10,445 nt of DNA from Acidothermaceae bacterium (GTDB lineage Bacteria; Actinomycetota; Actinomycetes; Acidothermales; Acidothermaceae), in assembly GCA_025925185.1 (NCBI GenBank), contig JAICLV010000084.1:1-10445 (forward strand). Direction: 5' to 3'. The notes under the pieces were generated by a model, which saw only the letters and a list, made by a program, of their open reading frames with translations, searched no databases and was not told where the DNA came from. Positions 7,799 through 10,445 of the stretch are shown one piece after another; within the stretch, counting starts at the first letter, position 1; each line of letters opens with the position of its first letter. The position numbers and the translations under genes are program-made.

Positions 7799-7804
7799 AG
7801 CCTA
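7799..7804 (-). promoter_or_regulatory. Candidate -10 element of a leaderless ruvCAB promoter
   Basis: TAGGCT on the minus strand fits the actinobacterial -10 pattern TANNNT. Seven bases separate it from the ruvC ATG, so the predicted first transcribed base is the A of the start codon or the base before it. I see no TTGAC-like -35 at 16-18 bases spacing. The coincidence with the LexA box supports the call. Confidence 0.5.
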
Positions 7805-7896
7805 GCGGCGGCAGGCGCCTCAGCCTGGGACGGCGAGGCGGCGTGTCGGCGATCGGCGGCCGCGGCGGGGCGACGCCCGACCGGGCCCTAAACCCT

Positions 7897-7944
7897 GAAA
7901 CTCGCGCTTGAACCTCGCAATAGCAGTGTCCAAGCGCGAGTTTC
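7897..7944. repeat. Perfect 14-bp inverted repeat with 20-base loop
   Basis: The left arm GAAACTCGCGCTTG (7897-7910) and the right arm CAAGCGCGAGTTTC (7931-7944) are exact reverse complements, separated by 20 bases. The arms are less GC-rich than the surroundings. There is no T-run, so a simple terminator is unlikely. The form resembles REP- or MITE-like intergenic palindromes, but only one copy is present in this window. It begins about 105 bases before the ruvC start. Confidence 0.85.
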
Positions 7945-8013
7945 GAGGCCTAGGGCGCTCCGGCCAATCTCGCATCGCGAAGCACGGGGGCGGCGAGCGC
8001 CTTTGGCCCCGGG

Positions 8014-8082
8014 CGGACACGCCCCGGCAGACACGCCCGGGCAGACACGCCCGGGCAGGCCCGCCCGGGCAGGCCCGCCGGG
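8014..8082. repeat. Five-unit 14-bp tandem array with GCCCGGGC cores
   Basis: Units lie at 8014-8027, 8028-8041, 8042-8055, 8056-8069 and a 13-bp unit at 8070-8082. Units two and three are identical (CAGACACGCCCGGG); four and five have CAGGCCCG at the front. The self-complementary octamer GCCCGGGC occurs at 8035-8042, 8049-8056 and 8063-8070, exactly 14 bp apart. The array starts about 25 bases after the yebC stop, where nested hairpins in the transcript could act as a terminator or 3'-end stabiliser, but this is inference. Confidence 0.85.
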
Positions 8083-8106
8083 CTTTAGGCTCACCGAGAA
8101 CGCCGG

Positions 8107-8853
8107 TCAGACCTCTTCGAGGATGTCGTCGCTGATGTCGAAGTTGGCCCACACGTTTTGCACGTCGTCGCAGTCCTCGAGCGCGTCGACCAGCCGCAAC
8201 ACCTTGCGCGCCGGCTCTTCCTCCAACGGCACGTTCACGCTTGGCAGCCACGAGATGTCGGCCGACTCGTAGTCGATGCCGGCGTTCTTGAGCGCCTCGC
8301 GCACAGCGCCCAGATCGGTCGCCTCGCTGACGATCTCGAAGGCCTCGTCGATGTCGTTGACCTCTTCCGCGCCAGCCTCGAGCACAGCCATCAAGACGTC
8401 GTCCTCCGACCGGCCGTTCTTCGGTACCAGCACGACGCCCTTGCGGTTGAACAGGTACGCCACCGAACCCGGGTCGGCCATCGAGCCGCCGTTGCGCGTC
8501 ATCGCGGTGCGAACCTCGGACGCCGCCCGGTTGCGGTTGTCGGTCAGGCACTCGATCAGCAGCGCCACGCCGCCCGGGCCGTAGCCCTCGTAGGTGATCG
8601 GCTCCCAATCGGCGCCGCCAGCCTCAAGCCCCGCGCCGCGCTTGACCGCTCGGTCGATGTTGTCGTTGGGCACCGACTGGCCCTTGGCCTTGGCGATCGC
8701 GTCGGCCAGCGTCGGGTTGCCCGAAGGGTCTCCCCCGCCCGTGCGCGCGGCGACTTCGATGTTCTTGATCAGCTTGGCGAACAGCTTGCCGCGCTTGGCG
8801 TCGATCACGGCCTTCTTGTGCTTCGTGGTTGCCCACTTCGAGTGCCCACTCAT
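8107..8853 (-). CDS. yebC: YebC/PmpR/TACO1-family protein
   Basis: This is a 248-aa cytosolic protein of a family annotated as a DNA-binding transcriptional regulator; work on TACO1 and bacterial relatives supports a role in translation past difficult, proline-rich stretches. The role in this organism cannot be decided from sequence. It begins with the family hallmark [22 protein letters not shown] (residues 2-23), followed by the segment [12 protein letters not shown] and the central [31 protein letters not shown] follows, and the acidic C-terminus is [13 protein letters not shown] at 8851-8853 is chosen because it gives the standard N-terminus; the frame is open to 8883, but those ten extra residues do not match the family. 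The start overlaps the stop of a 31-codon ORF as ATGA. It is adjacent to ruvC, as in many bacteria. Confidence 0.95.
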   Translation of the reverse strand: MSGHSKWATTKHKKAVIDAKRGKLFAKLIKNIEVAARTGGGDPSGNPTLADAIAKAKGQSVPNDNIDRAVKRGAGLEAGGADWEPITYEGYGPGGVALLIECLTDNRNRAASEVRTAMTRNGGSMADPGSVAYLFNRKGVVLVPKNGRSEDDVLMAVLEAGAEEVNDIDEAFEIVSEATDLGAVREALKNAGIDYESADISWLPSVNVPLEEEPARKVLRLVDALEDCDDVQNVWANFDISDDILEEV

Positions 8854-8945
8854 GACGTCACCGCACTTGCTTCCTCGCGGCATTCGCCGACGGCTTCGCT
8901 GCGCATCGCCGTCGACTCCCGCCGCTCGTCAGCTGCGTTGCTCAT
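8850..8945 (-). CDS. 31-codon mini-ORF overlapping both pdxT and yebC
   Basis: I do not recognise this ORF. It has ATG at 8943-8945 and TGA at 8850-8852. The ATG overlaps the pdxT stop and the TGA overlaps the yebC start, both as the tetranucleotide ATGA. AAGGAG at 8951-8956 lies five bases before its ATG, one of the strongest Shine-Dalgarno sites in the window. The peptide starts [10 protein letters not shown], ends EEASAVTS, is polar and charged, has one cysteine and no membrane segment. The yebC start has only a weak GGTGA nearby, so the mini-ORF may serve to carry ribosomes from pdxT to yebC. A 7-bp inverted repeat (8888-8894 and 8908-8914) lies inside it. Its layout recalls mycobacterial MIRU elements, which also carry small ORFs overlapping both neighbours; homology is not shown. 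Confidence 0.5.
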   Translation of the reverse strand: MSNAADERRESTAMRSEAVGECREEASAVTS

Positions 8946-9550
8946 GGCCGCTCCTTCAAGTACTCGCGCACGATCTCGACGAAAAGCGCGTGAACGCGCT
9001 GGTCACCCGTGAGCTCAGGGTGAAAGGCAGTGGCCATGATCGGGCCCTGCCGGACGGCGACGATCCTACCGTCGGCCTGACCAATCACCTCCACGCTGTC
9101 ACCGATCGACTCCACCCACGGCGCGCGGATGAAGACCGCGTGGAACGGGTCCCCCTCGACGCCGGCCACCTCGACCGGCGACTCGAACGAGTCGACCTGG
9201 CGCCCGAACGCGTTTCGTCGAACCGTGGCGTCGAGCCCGCCGAGGGTGACCTGCCCCTCGATGCCGTCGGCCACCCGGTCGGCCAGCATGATCATGCCGG
9301 CGCAGGACCCGAACGCCGGCATCCCGTCGGCGAGCCGCTTGCGCAGCGGCTCCAACAGGTCGAATGCGATCGCCAGCTTGTACATCGTGGTCGACTCGCC
9401 GCCGGGGATGACCAGCGCGTCGACGTCGTCCAATTCACTCGGACGGCGCACGGCGGTCGCCACCGCGCCCGCCGCTTCGAGGGCGCGCAGGTGCTCGCGC
9501 ACATCGCCTTGAAGGGCGAGGACGCCGATCCGCGGCGCGGCGTCACCCAT
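8942..9550 (-). CDS. pdxT: PLP synthase glutaminase subunit PdxT
   Basis: PdxT hydrolyses glutamine and channels ammonia to PdxS for pyridoxal 5'-phosphate synthesis. The 202-aa protein is a class I glutamine amidotransferase with the triad in place: C83 in FGSCAGMI, H177 and E179 in [22 protein letters not shown] (8-20), the oxyanion segment PGGESTT (49-55) and IRAPWVE (141-147) are typical of the PdxT family. ATG at 9548-9550 is supported by alignment of the LALQGD start and by an in-frame stop 24 bases upstream; no strong ribosome site precedes it. pdxS lies 81 bp upstream with no gene between, whereas M. tuberculosis has a thioesterase gene there. The stop overlaps a mini-ORF start. Confidence 0.97.
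   Translation of the reverse strand: MGDAAPRIGVLALQGDVREHLRALEAAGAVATAVRRPSELDDVDALVIPGGESTTMYKLAIAFDLLEPLRKRLADGMPAFGSCAGMIMLADRVADGIEGQVTLGGLDATVRRNAFGRQVDSFESPVEVAGVEGDPFHAVFIRAPWVESIGDSVEVIGQADGRIVAVRQGPIMATAFHPELTGDQRVHALFVEIVREYLKERP
8951..8956 (-). promoter_or_regulatory. Shine-Dalgarno of the mini-ORF, inside the pdxT 3' end
   Basis: AAGGAG on the minus strand is part of the codons for the last residues of PdxT (KERP) and lies five bases before ATG at 8943-8945. It is the main reason to think the 31-codon ORF is translated. Confidence 0.6.
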
Positions 9551-9556
9551 GAGCGC

Positions 9557-9594
9557 GGAAACAATTCGTCGTCGTCATGGCGCTGGAAGTTTCC
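9557..9594 (-). other. pdxS-pdxT spacer with short inverted repeat and 11-codon ORF
   Basis: The 81-bp spacer (9551-9631) contains GGAAAC at 9557-9562 and GTTTCC at 9589-9594, exact reverse complements (7 bp when the flanking C-G pair is added) with a 26-base loop. An 11-codon ORF runs from ATG at 9576-9578 to TGA at 9543-9545 and overlaps the pdxT start in another frame. It has no good ribosome site. Either could be chance at this size. Confidence 0.25.
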
Positions 9595-9631
9595 GTGTTG
9601 GACTGGCCACCGGCGGCTGACGGGGCGGCGC

Positions 9632-10445
9632 TCACCAGCCGCGCGTCGCCAACCGGTGGTCGACCGGCACGTCGTCGACGTTGATCCCGACCATCGCCTC
9701 ACCGAGCCCGCGCGACACCTTGGCGACGACGTCGGGGTCGTCGTAGAACGTGGTGGCCTTCACGATCGCGGCGGCCCGCTGCGCTGGGTTGCCCGACTTG
9801 AAGATGCCCGAGCCGACGAACACGCCCTCGGCGCCGAGCTGCATCATCATGGCCGCGTCAGCCGGCGTGGCGATGCCGCCGGCCGTGAACAGCACCACCG
9901 GCAATTTGCCGGCCGCCGCCACCTCGCGCACCAGCTCGAACGGCGCCTGCAACTCCTTGGCAGCCACATAAAGCTCGTCCTCGGGCAATGAGGTCAGCCG
10001 GCGGAGCTCGTCGCGGATCTGCCGCATGTGCGTGACCGCGTTCGACACGTCGCCGGTGCCGGCCTCGCCTTTCGACCGGATCATCGCCGCGCCCTCGGTG
10101 ATACGCCGCAGCGCCTCGCCGAGGTTGGTCGCGCCGCACACGAACGGCACGGTGAACGCCCACTTGTCGATGTGGTGCGCGTAGTCGGCCGGCGTCAAAA
10201 CCTCCGACTCGTCGATGTAGTCGACGCCGAGCGACTGCAGCACCTGCGCCTCGGCGAAGTGCCCGATACGCGCCTTCGCCATCACCGGGATCGAGACCGC
10301 GCCGATGATGCCGTCGATCAGGTCAGGGTCGCTCATGCGGGCGACGCCGCCCTGGGCGCGGATGTCGGACGGGACCCGTTCCAGGGCCATGACCGCGACA
10401 GCGCCGGCTTCCTCAGCCAGGCGTGCCTGCTCGGCGTTGACGACA
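9632..10445 (-). CDS. pdxS: PLP synthase subunit PdxS (5' part off window)
   Basis: PdxS is the (beta/alpha)8-barrel subunit that builds pyridoxal 5'-phosphate from ribose 5-phosphate, glyceraldehyde 3-phosphate and ammonia. The window holds about 270 codons; some 30 N-terminal residues lie beyond base 10445. The visible part begins [23 protein letters not shown], one codon after the expected catalytic Asp of the family pattern DVVNAEQA. The two active-site lysines are visible in [10 protein letters not shown] (Lys81 of the B. subtilis enzyme) and [11 protein letters not shown] (Lys149). [33 protein letters not shown] provides the phosphate-binding loops. The end, RLATRGW, is typical. ATG at 10388-10390 is internal and not the start. 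It forms an operon with pdxT. Confidence 0.97.
   Translation of the reverse strand, partial: VVNAEQARLAEEAGAVAVMALERVPSDIRAQGGVARMSDPDLIDGIIGAVSIPVMAKARIGHFAEAQVLQSLGVDYIDESEVLTPADYAHHIDKWAFTVPFVCGATNLGEALRRITEGAAMIRSKGEAGTGDVSNAVTHMRQIRDELRRLTSLPEDELYVAAKELQAPFELVREVAAAGKLPVVLFTAGGIATPADAAMMMQLGAEGVFVGSGIFKSGNPAQRAAAIVKATTFYDDPDVVAKVSRGLGEAMVGINVDDVPVDHRLATRGW

Larger units (their letters stand above)
7792..8106. other. 315-bp non-coding gap between yebC and ruvC
   Basis: No convincing gene lies here: the open frames crossing it are Gly/Arg/Pro-rich and without family features. It contains, from the yebC side, a 14-bp tandem array (8014-8082), then an ordinary GC-rich stretch, a perfect 14-bp inverted repeat (7897-7944), another GC-rich stretch, and the ruvC promoter and SOS box at its end. 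It probably separates the pdx-yebC transcript from the SOS-controlled ruvCAB transcript. No T-rich intrinsic terminator is visible. Confidence 0.7.

Noticed and set aside
7897..7944. tRNA or intrinsic terminator
   Set aside because: There is no cloverleaf or T-loop pattern, and no T-run follows either arm.
8014..8082. CRISPR array
   Set aside because: The units are only 14 bp and directly abutting, with no spacers and no cas genes.
7820..8608. 262-codon minus-strand frame across the yebC-ruvC gap
   Set aside because: It is out of frame with yebC and made of Arg/Gly/Pro-rich sequence from the 14-bp repeats; no domain is recognisable.
8107..8883. YebC starting at ATG 8881-8883
   Set aside because: The ten added residues do not fit the family N-terminus (M-x-GHSKW), and the region is better explained by the overlapping mini-ORF.

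Overview
The window is a GC-rich stretch with the gene order and protein signatures of a high-GC actinobacterium. The genus cannot be fixed from the sequence. Every gene I can support lies on the minus strand. In the direction of transcription (from high to low coordinates) the order is pdxS (5' part missing), pdxT, a 31-codon mini-ORF, yebC, a 315-bp gap, ruvC, ruvA, ruvB, yajC, secD, secF, apt and rel (3' part missing). This matches the conserved pdx-yebC-ruvCAB-yajC-secDF-apt-rel neighbourhood of Actinobacteria. No phage, insertion sequence, CRISPR, tRNA or rRNA is visible, so this is core chromosome and not an accessory island.

Layout: 9632-10445 and 8942-9550 encode the two subunits of the PLP synthase (PdxS/PdxT). 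8107-8853 is the YebC/TACO1-family protein. Between pdxT and yebC sits a 31-codon ORF with a strong Shine-Dalgarno; its start overlaps the pdxT stop by 4 bp and its stop overlaps the yebC start by 4 bp. 7792-8106 is non-coding and holds a 14-bp tandem array with GCCCGGGC cores, a perfect 14-bp inverted repeat and the apparent ruvC promoter. 5583-7791 is ruvC-ruvA-ruvB, joined by two 4-bp ATGA overlaps. A perfect SOS-type palindrome covers the ruvC start codon. 3144-5449 is yajC and secD (protein export), and 1877-3142 is secF, one base after secD. apt (1337-1867) follows secF after nine bases in the same reading frame. rel (1-1240) is a long (p)ppGpp synthetase/hydrolase cut by the window edge.

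Functionally these are housekeeping modules: vitamin B6 synthesis, a translation or regulatory factor, Holliday-junction processing under probable LexA control, the Sec accessory membrane complex, adenine salvage and the stringent response. I do not see a new multi-gene system. The observations most worth following are the SOS box on an apparently leaderless ruvC, the doubly overlapping mini-ORF between pdxT and yebC, and the repeat-rich gap upstream of ruvC.
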